The notes beneath the pieces are model-generated. The model saw only the letters and a list, made by a program, of their open reading frames with translations, did no database searches and was not told the DNA's origin. Below, in pieces: positions 24,480-34,195 of a stretch of 64,000 nucleotides of DNA. The DNA is taken from NCBI RefSeq assembly GCF_900591205.1, contig NZ_UUPU01000109.1, positions 124,001-188,000 on the forward strand, given 5' to 3'. Positions within the stretch are counted from its first letter, which is position 1; each line of letters opens with the position of its first letter. The stretch is from Pseudomonas viridiflava. Lineage in GTDB: Bacteria > Pseudomonadota > Gammaproteobacteria > Pseudomonadales > Pseudomonadaceae. Made by a program: the position numbers and the translations under genes.

Positions 24480-25031
24480 ATGAAAACCCGCCACCACTAC
24501 CGCATTACCTATCGCACCGCGCTGTTCTTCGGCGCCTGCCTGGTTGCCGCTTTGCTCGCCGGCCAGGCCCGCGCTTCCGGCGATGAGTCGGCACCGCCCA
24601 AACCCAACTGCCCCAAAGGCCAGGTCTGGGACACCAAGACCGGCAAGTGCGTGCTGCAAACCAGCAAAGCCACCTCCGACGCCGACCGCACCGATTATGC
24701 CTACCGCCTGGCCAAGGACGGGCGCTACGAAGAAGCCCTGGCCTTGCTCGATACCCTACAGCACCCGAACACCGCCAAGGCCCTCAACTATCGCGGCTAC
24801 GCCACGCGCAAATTGGGCCGCACCGATGAAGGCATCGGTTATTACCTGCAGTCGGTGGCGCTGGACCCCAACTACGCTCAGGTTCGCGAATACCTGGGTG
24901 AAGCCTACGTGATCAAGGGGCGTCTGGACCTGGCGCAGGAGCAACTGGTGAAAATCAAAGCCCTGTGCAGCACCACCTGCGAAGAATATGAAGACCTGGC
25001 AGAAGCCATCGCCGCCGCACCCCAGGCGTGA
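24480..25031 (+). CDS. Exported TPR-repeat protein
   Basis: 183 residues. Signal sequence to about residue 33 (LFFGACLVAALLAGQARAS). A Cys-containing insertion PNCPKGQVWDTKTGKCVL follows (about 44-61), then TPR repeats at about 70-170, with a second Cys pair near the end (ALCSTTCEEY). Likely a periplasmic scaffold; partner unknown. Ends nine bases before the TTG of the ECF sigma gene, so it may be coupled to that regulatory pair. Confidence 0.8.
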   Translation: MKTRHHYRITYRTALFFGACLVAALLAGQARASGDESAPPKPNCPKGQVWDTKTGKCVLQTSKATSDADRTDYAYRLAKDGRYEEALALLDTLQHPNTAKALNYRGYATRKLGRTDEGIGYYLQSVALDPNYAQVREYLGEAYVIKGRLDLAQEQLVKIKALCSTTCEEYEDLAEAIAAAPQA

Positions 25032-25040
25032 ACGAGATGA

Positions 25041-25589
25041 TTGAGCAAGCAGGGGGCAGCCATTACCAGAGAGGCTGAGTTTCGTCGCGAGTTGGGCCTG
25101 TTATTGCCGCGTTTATGGCGATATGGGCTGGTGTTGTCGCGCCAAAAGCATCTGGCCGAGGACCTGGTGCAGGCCACCTGCGTGCGGGCGCTGGAGCGTG
25201 CTGGGCAGTTTGCAACCGGTACGCGCCTGGATCGCTGGGTGCTGGCGATCATGCATTCGATCTGGCTCAACGAACTGCGCTCGCAACGGGTTCGTCAAGG
25301 GCAGGGTTTTGTCGATGCCGAGCAGGCGTTGTGGTTCGATGGCGAAAGCCAGGCCCAGGACCAAGTGCTGGCCGCGCAGGTGATCAAACGCGTCAACGGC
25401 CTGCCCGAAGCGCAGCGGGAAACGGTGTTTCTGGCGTATGTCGAAGGGCTTTCGTACAAGGAAATTGCCGAAGTCCTGCACATACCGGTGGGGACAGTCA
25501 TGAGCCGTCTGGCGGCCGCACGCGCCAGGCTGGCCGAGACTGCACCGCTGAAAACCCCGGCGCAAAGAACCAGCGGAGAACGGCGATGA
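25041..25589 (+). CDS. ECF-family RNA polymerase sigma factor
   Basis: 182 residues from a TTG start (an ATG at 25037 reads another frame and stops at once). Region 2 (LLPRLWRYGLVLSRQKHLAEDLVQATCVRAL) and region 4 (RETVFLAYVEGLSYKEIAEVL) are clear. Its stop overlaps the next start (ATGA), and that next gene is its membrane anti-sigma. The signal is unknown; the upstream cytochrome b561 and TPR genes suggest redox or envelope stress. Confidence 0.9.
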   Translation: MSKQGAAITREAEFRRELGLLLPRLWRYGLVLSRQKHLAEDLVQATCVRALERAGQFATGTRLDRWVLAIMHSIWLNELRSQRVRQGQGFVDAEQALWFDGESQAQDQVLAAQVIKRVNGLPEAQRETVFLAYVEGLSYKEIAEVLHIPVGTVMSRLAAARARLAETAPLKTPAQRTSGERR

Positions 25590-26353
25590 CCCATACAAAC
25601 CAACCGTCCGATGAGCTGTTGGTGGCTTATCTGGACGGCGAGCTGGACGCTGATGAGCACAAGCTTATCGCCGATCAGGTCCACGCCGACCCCGCCATTG
25701 CAGCACGGCTGCACGCCTTGCAGTGCGCAGATCTACCGTTCAAGGCCGCATTCGATGGCGTGCTGGATCAAGCACCCACCGAACGCCTGCACGCGATGCT
25801 CAACGCGTTGCCGCCGACAGAAATCGCCCCCTTGAGCCGGCGCCGCTTCCTTGCCGTCGCGGCAGGTTTTGCGCTGGCCGGCGTGGTCGCTGACCGCCTG
25901 TTCATGGCCTGGCCGCGCGCCGAATCGGGCCAGGGCTGGCGTGCCTCGGTCGCTGAATACATGGCCTTGTACACGCCCCAGACCCTGGAAAATCTCAGTG
26001 CCGACCGGGCCTCCCATGTCGCGCAATTGCGTTCGGTGGGCACGCAATTGGGCCTGCCGTTATCCCCCGAGGCTGTGAACCTTCCCGGCGCCGAGTTCCG
26101 GCGTGCGCAGCTCCTCGACTATGACGGTGTATTGATCGGCCAATTGACCTACCTGGACCCGCGACACGGGCCGTTGGCGTTGTGCATCACCACCAGCAAA
26201 AAAGGCTCGGCAAACGTGGCGACGGAACAGCGGCGGGGGATGAATGTGGTGTATTGGGCCAATACGTCCCATGGCTTCATGCTGATCGGTAGAAACCCTT
26301 TTGAGGCTTTGCAGATCATGGCGAGAACAGTCCAGCAGACCTTGGCGGTCTAG
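25586..26353 (+). CDS. Membrane anti-sigma factor for the preceding ECF sigma
   Basis: 255 residues. The N-terminal LLVAYLDGELDADEHKLIADQV is the usual anti-sigma start. One hydrophobic segment (RRRFLAVAAGFALAGVVADR, about 89-108) has a twin-arginine-like RRRFL, then a periplasmic domain. Start overlaps the sigma stop by four bases. The classic zinc-binding HxxxCxxC is not present, so it is not a ZAS type. Confidence 0.85.
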   Translation: MTHTNQPSDELLVAYLDGELDADEHKLIADQVHADPAIAARLHALQCADLPFKAAFDGVLDQAPTERLHAMLNALPPTEIAPLSRRRFLAVAAGFALAGVVADRLFMAWPRAESGQGWRASVAEYMALYTPQTLENLSADRASHVAQLRSVGTQLGLPLSPEAVNLPGAEFRRAQLLDYDGVLIGQLTYLDPRHGPLALCITTSKKGSANVATEQRRGMNVVYWANTSHGFMLIGRNPFEALQIMARTVQQTLAV

Positions 26354-26495
26354 GTCGCCAGCACGATGGGGGAGTCAGCACCGGCAAAGTTTAGAAATCT
26401 TATGTAGCACTTTCCCTGACTGCCGCTAAAGTCCTGCCTCCGCAGGCCGAAACTCTCGTACGACATCATATTTCTTATAAGAGAGTCCCCCCGAA

Positions 26496-28121
26496 ATGTC
26501 TCTTCGCAGCCTGTCCATCGCCCGCCGTGCGGGTTTGGGTTTTGCCCTGATTGCTTTGCTCGTGGCCCTGTTGGGTTTTTTCGCACTGTCGAATATGGCC
26601 AGTATTCGTGCGAGTGCGGTACAGGTGGAAAGTGGGCTGGTGCCGAAGATGCGGCTGGTAGCGGATATTCGCGAAATCATGTTGCGCATTCGTACGATCT
26701 CTTTGCGCATGGCGCTGGACCCGAACCCCGCGAGCATCCCGCAATACCGTAGCCAGATGGACACCCGCAGCCAGGACCTGACCAAACGCCTGGCCGACCT
26801 CGATGCGGTGATCGACACCCCCGAAGTGCGCACGCTCTACGACCAGTTCCAGGTTTCGCTGCGCCAGTACCAGCAGGGCCTGGCCCAGTCATTTGTACTC
26901 GCCGACAAGCAGCAAGGCGCCGAGCTCAACAAGTTGTTGCTGGTGGACATGAAAACCGTGGTGGATGGCTCCGGTGCCCAGCTCAATGCGCTGGCCGATT
27001 ACTACAACGCCCAGATCAATCAGCAGGGTCAGACGGCCGAGTCGCAGTACAGCCGTTCGCGCACCATGGTGTTCGGCTTTGTGATCGTCGCGGGTTTGAG
27101 CACCGTGCTGCTGGCCTGGTTGCTGACGCGCAGCATTGTCGGGCCGCTGAGCCACGCGGTGCGGGCTGCGGAGAACGTGGCCCAGGGTGATCTGACTCAA
27201 ACGGTGGACGTGAGCGGCGACGACGAAGTGACCCGTCTGCTGGTGGCACTCAAGACCATGCAAGCCAATCTGCGCGGCACCTTGCAACTGATTCGCCAGT
27301 CGGCGGGGCAGATGGCGTCATCCGCCACCGACCTGAACGGCATCACTGATCAAAGCAGTCGCAGCCTGCAAAAGCAGACTGCTGAAATCGAGCAGGCGGC
27401 CACCGCGGTCAACGAGATGACCTCGGCGGCGGATGAGGTGGCGCGCAATGCGGTGTCCACCTCCGAGTCCACGCGCCTGTCCAATGAAACGGCGCGTGAA
27501 GGCCAGCACCGCGTGGGCGAAACGGTCAGCGCGATTCAAGCCCTGAGCACCAACATCGGTGAAACCTCGACCCTGGTGCAGAACCTCGCCGAGCAATCGC
27601 GGGACATCGGCAAGGTGCTCGATGTGATTCGCTCCATCGCCGAGCAGACCAACCTGCTGGCCCTTAACGCCGCCATTGAGGCAGCGCGTGCCGGTGAGTC
27701 CGGGCGTGGCTTTGCGGTAGTGGCCGACGAAGTGCGTGCGCTGGCCCATCGAACCCAGCAATCGACCCTTGAGATTGACCAGATGGTGAGCGCGATGCGC
27801 ACCGGTTCCACTCAGGCGCTGACCTCGATGCAGTCGAGCACCCAGCGTGCCACCGACACCTTGGCTTTGGCTGAAGGGGCGGGTGGTGCACTCAGCCAGA
27901 TCACCGACTCCATTGACCAGATTCACCAGCGCAACCTGGTCATCGCCAGTGCGGCGGAAGAGCAGGCCCAAGTGGCGAAGGAAGTGGATCGCAATATCGT
28001 GAATATTCGCGACCTGTCGGCCCAATCGTCGTCCGGGGCGGGGCAGATCAATGGCTCAAGCCGTGAACTGGCTCAATTGGCGGTCTCGCTGAACGAGGCG
28101 GTGGCACGGTTTCAGCTGTAG
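26496..28121 (+). CDS. Methyl-accepting chemotaxis protein
   Basis: 541 residues. Membrane segment 1 at about 13-33, a four-helix-bundle-like periplasmic domain to about 188, membrane segment 2 about 189-208, HAMP to about 262, then the signalling domain with its conserved tip [19 protein letters not shown]. It would pass ligand signals to CheA/CheW. No C-terminal NWETF-type pentapeptide is seen. Ligand unknown. Confidence 0.93.
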   Translation: MSLRSLSIARRAGLGFALIALLVALLGFFALSNMASIRASAVQVESGLVPKMRLVADIREIMLRIRTISLRMALDPNPASIPQYRSQMDTRSQDLTKRLADLDAVIDTPEVRTLYDQFQVSLRQYQQGLAQSFVLADKQQGAELNKLLLVDMKTVVDGSGAQLNALADYYNAQINQQGQTAESQYSRSRTMVFGFVIVAGLSTVLLAWLLTRSIVGPLSHAVRAAENVAQGDLTQTVDVSGDDEVTRLLVALKTMQANLRGTLQLIRQSAGQMASSATDLNGITDQSSRSLQKQTAEIEQAATAVNEMTSAADEVARNAVSTSESTRLSNETAREGQHRVGETVSAIQALSTNIGETSTLVQNLAEQSRDIGKVLDVIRSIAEQTNLLALNAAIEAARAGESGRGFAVVADEVRALAHRTQQSTLEIDQMVSAMRTGSTQALTSMQSSTQRATDTLALAEGAGGALSQITDSIDQIHQRNLVIASAAEEQAQVAKEVDRNIVNIRDLSAQSSSGAGQINGSSRELAQLAVSLNEAVARFQL

Positions 28122-28135
28122 TGCTGCGCGGGCTA

Positions 28136-28507
28136 TCAGCTGTGTTTTAGCGGTTTGATCAGACTCTCTGCGGGTATGCCAAACATCTCATGCAGCCTCC
28201 AGATCATCGGCAATGTCAGCGCTCGTTTTCCATTGAGCACTTCATAAACCCGATTCTGGCGGCCAATGGCGGGCACCAGATCAGCTGCCGATAAGCCGGA
28301 CTGTTCCATTCTGAAGCGGATAGCGTCGACCGGGTTGGGTAGATCAACCGGAAAATGCTTAGCCTCATAGGCTTCGATCAGGGTGATCATCACGTCGAAA
28401 TAATCACCCTCCGGCGTGCCAGGTTCCGGTTCGTTGTCAAACAGCGGGGAGACAGACTTCAGCGCGTCCTTGTAGTCCTGTTCCGTGTGGATAGGTCGGA
28501 TGTTCAT
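28136..28507 (-). CDS. higA: Antitoxin of HigBA-type pair (HTH protein)
   Basis: 123 residues. The C-terminal half holds an XRE-type helix-turn-helix (LSAADLVPAIGRQNRVYEVLNGKRALT, shorter at its core: SAADLVPAIGRQNRVYEV). The N-terminal acidic part (EQDYKDALKSVSPLF) matches the HigA group paired with HigB. Three bases follow the toxin gene, so the two form one operon with toxin first, the HigBA order. It should bind the toxin and repress the operon. Confidence 0.88.
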   Translation of the reverse strand: MNIRPIHTEQDYKDALKSVSPLFDNEPEPGTPEGDYFDVMITLIEAYEAKHFPVDLPNPVDAIRFRMEQSGLSAADLVPAIGRQNRVYEVLNGKRALTLPMIWRLHEMFGIPAESLIKPLKHS

Positions 28508-28510
28508 GGG

Positions 28511-28813
28511 TTACTCCGTTTCAACGGTATCGGCGTCAATCGCGTCGTACTGCTTATGCGTGCCGACGAATTTGATATAAAGAGCCCTGTAGCGATAGGC
28601 CACGGCGACCACCAGACGGTAGTCGTTACCTTTTATGTTGAAGACGACTCTCCGGCTCTTGAGAACGCTGGCATGACGAAACTGTTCCTTGATGTCAGGC
28701 GGCGTTGACCAATCGGCATTTTTCGCCTCGTCTACCCACGCCAACAACGATTGCTCCGAATCCGGATACTTGCGCCAAAAGGTTTTGAGCTGGCTGATCG
28801 CGATAATTCTCAT
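28511..28813 (-). CDS. higB: HigB-type mRNA-interferase toxin
   Basis: 100 residues. MRIIAISQLKTFWRKYPDSE and the C-terminal RALYIKFVGTHKQYDAIDA are the marks of the HigB/RelE-like family, ribosome-dependent mRNA endonucleases. Followed at three bases by its antitoxin. Confidence 0.9.
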   Translation of the reverse strand: MRIIAISQLKTFWRKYPDSEQSLLAWVDEAKNADWSTPPDIKEQFRHASVLKSRRVVFNIKGNDYRLVVAVAYRYRALYIKFVGTHKQYDAIDADTVETE

Positions 28814-29041
28814 GATGAGAGCCTAGTCCCGTAATGGGACTTGTGCAAGCCGGTGCGATTGATTTTGCAGCCCCTAAGGCCGGAGACCAGCGTTGCAGCG
28901 ATGACTGTTTTTTGCGTGTCAGACCTACTGAGAGCGTGATACTTGCGAACTCTCAGTATTGCTGTTCATTGGCACCGCGCTGCTTGATATCGTAAATAAC
29001 CTTCTGATATTTATGACTTAATATGTTGGACTTGGCAGCGA

Positions 29042-29926
29042 TTATTGCTCTTTAGAGCCTTCATCCCCCACCGCAACACGCACAACCGGCGGTGTCAATT
29101 CCAACACCCGATCACGCCCGCCTTCCGCCACCAGGTAAGTCCCGCGACCCGTCGGCACGATCGACTGAGGCGCCTTCAAAAACGACAAAATCGTCTGTTG
29201 GCGCCCCTGCTTGTCGATCAGCAACAACCGTGCACGATGGGTGGCGTCTTCGTTGATCCACAACCCGCGTGCATCGCACATCAGGAAGGTCGGCTGGTTA
29301 AGCCCGCCCACCACCATCGGGTCGCTGCCGTCCTCGGTCAGCTCGCGCACCATGCCTTCCTTCTTTTTGGTGTAGAGCATGCGCCCATCGGTGCAGCGGA
29401 TGATTGACTCGCCCTCATCCAGCCCGGCGCGTACCACGCTCAGGCTCTGGTCGCTCCAGCGATAACGCAGGACGCGTCCTTCATCGCGGCGGTCTTCCAG
29501 GGCGTAGAGGTCGTCACCGTCGTCCCACAGGCCCTGCACGTTTTCGCCTCTGAACAGTTCGGTGACGGTGCCGTCCTTGAGGAAGCTGACAGGGGAGTCG
29601 AGGGCTTCCTGGCTGAATACCCAGCCGCCACGGGTGGCTAGCATGCCGTCGGGTTTGGACAGGTTGCCCACCACCACTTCGCGGGTGCCGTCGGGGTGGA
29701 TGCGTACGATGCTGCCCTTGCCCTTGTCGAGTTCCTGGCTGACCATCAGCGAGCCATCGTCCATGGGCATCAGCGATGCGGCCTTCGGCACATCCGTGTG
29801 CAACACCTGGTAACTCCAGGCGGTGGCGGCGCTCACGGGGTAGAAACTCTGCCAGGCGAAAAAGCCCAGGGCGGCGACGCACAGCAGGCCGAGTGTGCAC
29901 ACTGTGGTTTTGAGGATTCGGATCAT
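29042..29926 (-). CDS. Exported beta-propeller protein (NHL/SMP-30-like)
   Basis: 294 residues. An N-terminal membrane anchor or signal (about 9-27, TVCTLGLLCVAALGFFAW), then repeating blades with DDGSLMVSQ, RGGWVFSQE, DGDDLYALEDRR and GRGTYLVAEGG motifs. Likely a periplasmic sugar-lactone or scaffold protein. Substrate is not recognisable. Divergent toward nothing obvious; a 230-bp gap without a gene separates it from the toxin-antitoxin pair. Confidence 0.65.
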   Translation of the reverse strand: MIRILKTTVCTLGLLCVAALGFFAWQSFYPVSAATAWSYQVLHTDVPKAASLMPMDDGSLMVSQELDKGKGSIVRIHPDGTREVVVGNLSKPDGMLATRGGWVFSQEALDSPVSFLKDGTVTELFRGENVQGLWDDGDDLYALEDRRDEGRVLRYRWSDQSLSVVRAGLDEGESIIRCTDGRMLYTKKKEGMVRELTEDGSDPMVVGGLNQPTFLMCDARGLWINEDATHRARLLLIDKQGRQQTILSFLKAPQSIVPTGRGTYLVAEGGRDRVLELTPPVVRVAVGDEGSKEQ

Positions 29927-30012
29927 TGCTTAACGCCGGTCACGGATCGAAAGGCCGACTACGGTAGCAAGCATGTCGCCAAACATCACCTCGCAATTCG
30001 CCGACGTCCCGG

Positions 30013-31947
30013 TTAACCGGCGCCTGTAGCTCCCTCCAGCCCACGTCGAATCTTCTCCAGCAACTCGTCGATATGAAAGGGTTTGCAAATCAGGTCCATG
30101 CCTTCGCCGAGGAAGCTCTGCCGATTTGCCGCATTCTCTGCGTAGCCGGTCATGAACAGAATCGGCAGTGAGGGGTGCATTTCGCGTGCAATGTCCGCCA
30201 GTTCGCGCCCGGTCATATAGGGCAAGCCGACATCGGTGAGCAGCAGGTCGATGCCGGGGTCGTTGCGCAGGTTGGCGATCGCTTCGTCGCCATCGGCGGC
30301 CAGGCTGCAGCGGTAGCCGGCGTCTATCAGCACCTCGGCGACGAAGCTGCGCACCGAGGGCATGTCTTCGACGATCAGCACATGTTCGCCGCTGCTGTGG
30401 CCGGGAGCTGCCAGTGGCTTGGCCGCGGTGCTGGCAGGGCCACTGGCGGCGGGCAACATGATGGTCACCTCAGTGCCTTGACGCGTAACGCTGCGGATCT
30501 GCGCGTCGCCACCCGACTGGCGGGCAAACCCGTAGATGCTCGACAGGCCCAGCCCGGTGCCCTGGCCCACGGGTTTGGTGGTGAAGAACGGGTCGAATAC
30601 TTTATCTATAACGCTGTGCTCGATGCCCACGCCATTGTCGCGCACCGACAGGGCTATATAGGCGCCGTTTTCCAGTTTCAGGTTGCCATTGGAATAGGCC
30701 GGGTACGTGGTCACCCAGATATTGCCGCCTTTGGGCAGCGCGTCGCGGGCGTTGATCACCAGGTTGAGTACCGCGCTTTCCAGCTGGATCGGATCGACCA
30801 TCGCCACGGCGGGGTTGTTGGTCAATTCCAGCTTCAGCGCGATATGTTCGCCGATGGTGCGCACCAGCAGTTCTTCCAGGGAGCGGATATGCGCGTTGAT
30901 ATCAATCGGCCGGGTGTCCAGCGGCTGCTGGCGGGCGAAGGCGAGCAGGCGGTTGGTCAGGCCGGCGGCGCTCAGGGCCGAGCTCAATGCCGCATCGGCA
31001 TAACCCATGACCTTGTCGGTGCGCTGGGTTTCGACGCGTTTTTTGATCAGCTCCAGACTGGTGATAATCCCGGTCAGCAGGTTGTTGAAATCGTGGGCGA
31101 TGCCGCCGGTCAGCTTGCCCAGGGCGTCCATTTTCTGTGCCTGCAACAACTGCGCCTCGGTGCGCGCCAACTGGGTAGTGGCGTAGGCCAGTTCGGCCTG
31201 CTGGTGGCGCTCGCGGTGGCGGTGCTCGGTGACATCCTCGACAAACACCAGGCTCAATTCGGCGCGACGATAGGGTGAGATCTGCCATTCGGTCTCGCGC
31301 AGTTGGCCGTCGACCTTCATCTGCAGCGTGCCCTTCCAGCGTTCACCGGCCGCCAGGCGCTGGCACAGCTCCTGGATGACGGTGAGCTGATCGGCGGCGA
31401 AGCACTCGAGCAGGGCATCGGGGTTGAGGTTGTCGTGAATCAGCTGGGCGAAGGCGTGATTGCATTCGTGGACCTTGAGCTGCGCGTCCATCACCGCAAT
31501 CGGCGCGCTGATATTGAAGAAAATCTCACGAAAGCGCGCCTCGCTCTCACGCAACGCATATTCGATGTCGCGCACGCGCAACAGGGTGCGCAGGGTCGCC
31601 AGCAACACGTCGGGGTCGACCGGGTGGATCAGGTAGGCATCGGCGCCGGCGTCCAGGCCGGTGATGATGTCGCCGGTCTCGATCGAGGCCGCCGACACAT
31701 GCACCACCGGCAGCAAGGCGGTGATCGGATCGGCGCGCAGCACGCGCACGATGTCGAAGCCGCTCATGTCCGGCAGGTTGACGTCGAGGATCAGCCCATC
31801 GACTTTTTCGCTGGCGATCAGGTCCAGCCCCTCCTGCCCGGTGCCGGCTTCGAGCACGTGGTAGTGATGGCTCTCCAGGCGCCGGCGCAGGGCATAGCGG
31901 GTGGCGGCGTTGTCGTCGACGATCAGCAATTGGATGTCACGATTCAT
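30013..31947 (-). CDS. Hybrid regulator: REC-PAS-histidine kinase-REC
   Basis: 644 residues from the ATG at 31947. Receiver 1 is at about 1-120 (Asp in LILDVNLPDMSG), a PAS domain about 130-240, HisKA with GGIAHDFNNLLTG, HATPase with GQGTGLGLSSIYG, and receiver 2 at the C-terminus (LLLTDVGLPYMTGRE). Start overlaps the preceding kinase gene by 11 bases. It is the last gene of the stressosome-like cassette and probably its output toward other proteins, since it has no DNA-binding domain. Confidence 0.88.
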   Translation of the reverse strand: MNRDIQLLIVDDNAATRYALRRRLESHHYHVLEAGTGQEGLDLIASEKVDGLILDVNLPDMSGFDIVRVLRADPITALLPVVHVSAASIETGDIITGLDAGADAYLIHPVDPDVLLATLRTLLRVRDIEYALRESEARFREIFFNISAPIAVMDAQLKVHECNHAFAQLIHDNLNPDALLECFAADQLTVIQELCQRLAAGERWKGTLQMKVDGQLRETEWQISPYRRAELSLVFVEDVTEHRHRERHQQAELAYATTQLARTEAQLLQAQKMDALGKLTGGIAHDFNNLLTGIITSLELIKKRVETQRTDKVMGYADAALSSALSAAGLTNRLLAFARQQPLDTRPIDINAHIRSLEELLVRTIGEHIALKLELTNNPAVAMVDPIQLESAVLNLVINARDALPKGGNIWVTTYPAYSNGNLKLENGAYIALSVRDNGVGIEHSVIDKVFDPFFTTKPVGQGTGLGLSSIYGFARQSGGDAQIRSVTRQGTEVTIMLPAASGPASTAAKPLAAPGHSSGEHVLIVEDMPSVRSFVAEVLIDAGYRCSLAADGDEAIANLRNDPGIDLLLTDVGLPYMTGRELADIAREMHPSLPILFMTGYAENAANRQSFLGEGMDLICKPFHIDELLEKIRRGLEGATGAG

Positions 31948-32800
31948 CAACAGGCCCGCCCGCAATGGAAAGAGGAATGATCACAAAGAACATCGAGCCC
32001 ACGCCTGGGGTGCTTTCCACGCCGACCTGGCCGCCAAGCAGTTCGGCAAAGCGTTTGCACAGCGACAGCCCCAGGCCGGTGCCGCGCAAGCGTTTTTGCA
32101 GCGGTGAGTCGATCTGGGAAAAATCTTCAAACAGGTTGTTGTGCAGTTCGGCGGGGATGCCCAGGCCGGTGTCGTGCACGGCAAAGCGGATTTCCTGCTC
32201 GCCGACCATTTGCGCCGAGACTCTCACTTCACCTTGTACGGTGAACTTCAGGGCGTTGGAGATGAAGTTGCGCAGGATCTGCGCCAGCTTCTTGTCATCG
32301 GTGTAGAGCTTGGGCAAGCCGGCCGGTTCTTCGAAGATCAGGTCCACCGACGACGCATCGACAATCGGCCGGAACATCCCGCGCAGCGCCGAGAACAGGT
32401 CGAACATGTCGAACCAGGCCGGTGAAATAGTGATGCGCCCGGCCTCGATCTTGGCCAGGTCCAGCAAGTCGTCGACCATTTCGCGCAGCTCGCGTGCCGA
32501 GCTGCGAATAAACCCCACTTGGGTGTGTTGCTCCGGGCTCAACGGGCCGTCGAGCTCATCGGCGAGCAAGCTGGTGATGCTCAGGATCGAGCCCAAGGGC
32601 GTACGGAACTCATGGCTCATGTACGACAGGAAGCGGCTTTTCAGGTCCGATGCCTGGCGCAGTTGGTCGGCCTGCATATCCAGCTCGGCATATAGCGCCA
32701 ATACGCCCTGGTTGGTCTCGTCCAGTTCGGCGCGCAGCGCATCGGCTTCCTGGTGCAGCCGTTGCACCTGCTCTTCGAGGGGAACAGTGGTTTCAGCCAT
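31937..32800 (-). CDS. Cytoplasmic sensor histidine kinase with coiled coil
   Basis: 287 residues from the ATG at 32800. A coiled coil (about 5-50) is followed by HisKA with LSYMSHEFRTPLG (phospho-His in SHEFRTP) and HATPase with DTGLGIP and GTGLGLSLCKRF. No membrane segment or sensor domain, so it takes its input from a partner, plausibly the switch proteins encoded upstream. Overlaps both neighbours, showing tight coupling. Confidence 0.88.
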   Translation of the reverse strand: MAETTVPLEEQVQRLHQEADALRAELDETNQGVLALYAELDMQADQLRQASDLKSRFLSYMSHEFRTPLGSILSITSLLADELDGPLSPEQHTQVGFIRSSARELREMVDDLLDLAKIEAGRITISPAWFDMFDLFSALRGMFRPIVDASSVDLIFEEPAGLPKLYTDDKKLAQILRNFISNALKFTVQGEVRVSAQMVGEQEIRFAVHDTGLGIPAELHNNLFEDFSQIDSPLQKRLRGTGLGLSLCKRFAELLGGQVGVESTPGVGSMFFVIIPLSIAGGPVDES

Positions 32801-33800
32801 TGATGGGCTCCAGGGCAATCACGAACACGGTGACGTCATCCCGGCCGCGACAGAAATCACGGTGCAAGATGGCGGCGATCAGGGCAGGGTGGCGGTGCGA
32901 AAGCCCGGGGTAGTCGGCCAGGTTCCAGCGTGACTGCAGGCCGTCGCTGTAGAGGATCAGCAACTGGCCGGTGACCTGAGCGTAGTCGAAGGGCTGCGCC
33001 TTGCGAAACTGCACGCCGACGATGCCGGGATGGGAGGCCAGCCCGCGTGACTTGCCGGGGCCGATCAGGCTCGCGCCGATATTGCCGACCCCGGTGAAGC
33101 GCAGGCTGTCGGCCGTGGCGTCGTACTGAGCCACGGCCACGGCGCCGCCACGGGTGCCGGTCATGCCGATATGCAGGTCGTTGAACAACACCGTCGCCTC
33201 CTGGAAGGCGTCAGCGGCAAACACCGCCTCACCGGCGTGCGCCGCACGCTCGGCTTCGCTGCCATGGCCCAGGCCGTCAGCCACCAGCACGCTGAAGCGG
33301 CCGGGTTCGATTGCCAGGTGCCAGGCGTCCCCACAGGCCGGGTCGTGGTGCAGGGAATGCTGGCTGACGCCGTAGCGGATATCCTTGGCGGCCGATGCCC
33401 GTGGGTACAGGCGGGCCAGCATCGCCGTGCCGCGCTGATCGGCGAACACATCGAACACCTGGGCCACGCGCGCGATTGCGCCCATGCCGATGCCCTGGGT
33501 GCCGCCGGTGGAAAAACCGTCCACCAGGCAACTGTCCAGATCAAAACCCTGGCCACGGTCCACGGCAATCATCTCCACACCCTGGTTGCCCGTGGCGCGC
33601 AGGTGCAGTTCGCCATGGGCGGCGTGCTTGAGGATATTGCTGGCAAGCTCGGTGGCCACCAGCGCCACGCGCCCGGCATCGGTGTCGTCAAACCCCAATT
33701 GCTCGGCAAGCTGTTGCGCGGTGCGCCGGGCATGGCCGATCTGGCTGACATCTTCGATCAACAGCACCTGGGTCAAGGCGCTGGGAATATTCACGTCCAT
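32793..33800 (-). CDS. Fused anti-sigma-type ATPase and PP2C phosphatase (RsbX-like)
   Basis: 335 residues. The N-terminal part (about 1-135) is a HATPase_c-like RsbW/RsbT domain (RVALVATELASNILKHA; GIGMGAIARV). The C-terminal part (150-335) is a PP2C/SpoIIE-like phosphatase (VLVADGLGHG and ILYSDGLQ; RGRDDVTVFVI). RsbX resets the stressosome by dephosphorylating RsbS/RsbR. The fused ATPase is unusual compared with Bacillus RsbX but common in Gram-negative modules. Overlaps rsbT by ten bases. Confidence 0.8.
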   Translation of the reverse strand: MDVNIPSALTQVLLIEDVSQIGHARRTAQQLAEQLGFDDTDAGRVALVATELASNILKHAAHGELHLRATGNQGVEMIAVDRGQGFDLDSCLVDGFSTGGTQGIGMGAIARVAQVFDVFADQRGTAMLARLYPRASAAKDIRYGVSQHSLHHDPACGDAWHLAIEPGRFSVLVADGLGHGSEAERAAHAGEAVFAADAFQEATVLFNDLHIGMTGTRGGAVAVAQYDATADSLRFTGVGNIGASLIGPGKSRGLASHPGIVGVQFRKAQPFDYAQVTGQLLILYSDGLQSRWNLADYPGLSHRHPALIAAILHRDFCRGRDDVTVFVIALEPING

Positions 33801-34195
33801 CGGGTGATCGTCACACGGGTGCCCTTGCCGGGTGCGGTGTCCAGTTCAAACTCGTTCACCAGGCGTTTGGCGCCGGTCAAGCCCAGGCCCAAGCCGCTGC
33901 CGGAGGTCCAGCCGTCGGTCATCGCCAGCTTGAGGTCGGGGATGCCCGGCCCTTCATCGCGAAAGGTCAGGCGCAGGCCGGGGCGGTGGTCTTTCTCGAC
34001 CACCGCCCAATCCATATGGCCACCGCCGCCGTACACCACGGTGTTACGCGCCAGCTCACTGACGGCGGTCACCAGCTTGGTCAGGTCGATCAGGCGCATG
34101 CCGCAGTCCTGGGCCAGCTTGCGTACCAATTGTCGGGCCAGCACCACGTCCTGTTCGATCAGCACTGGGTGAGTGCCGCTGCTGGCCTGGGTCAT
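33791..34195 (-). CDS. rsbT: RsbT-like switch kinase
   Basis: 134 residues with HATPase_c motifs: VTAVSELARNTVVYGGGG, RDEGPGIPD and SGSGLGLGLTGAKRL. RsbT phosphorylates RsbS and RsbR in the stressosome and is then released to act on a partner. Start overlaps the rsbS stop by four bases. Confidence 0.88.
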   Translation of the reverse strand: MTQASSGTHPVLIEQDVVLARQLVRKLAQDCGMRLIDLTKLVTAVSELARNTVVYGGGGHMDWAVVEKDHRPGLRLTFRDEGPGIPDLKLAMTDGWTSGSGLGLGLTGAKRLVNEFELDTAPGKGTRVTITRWT

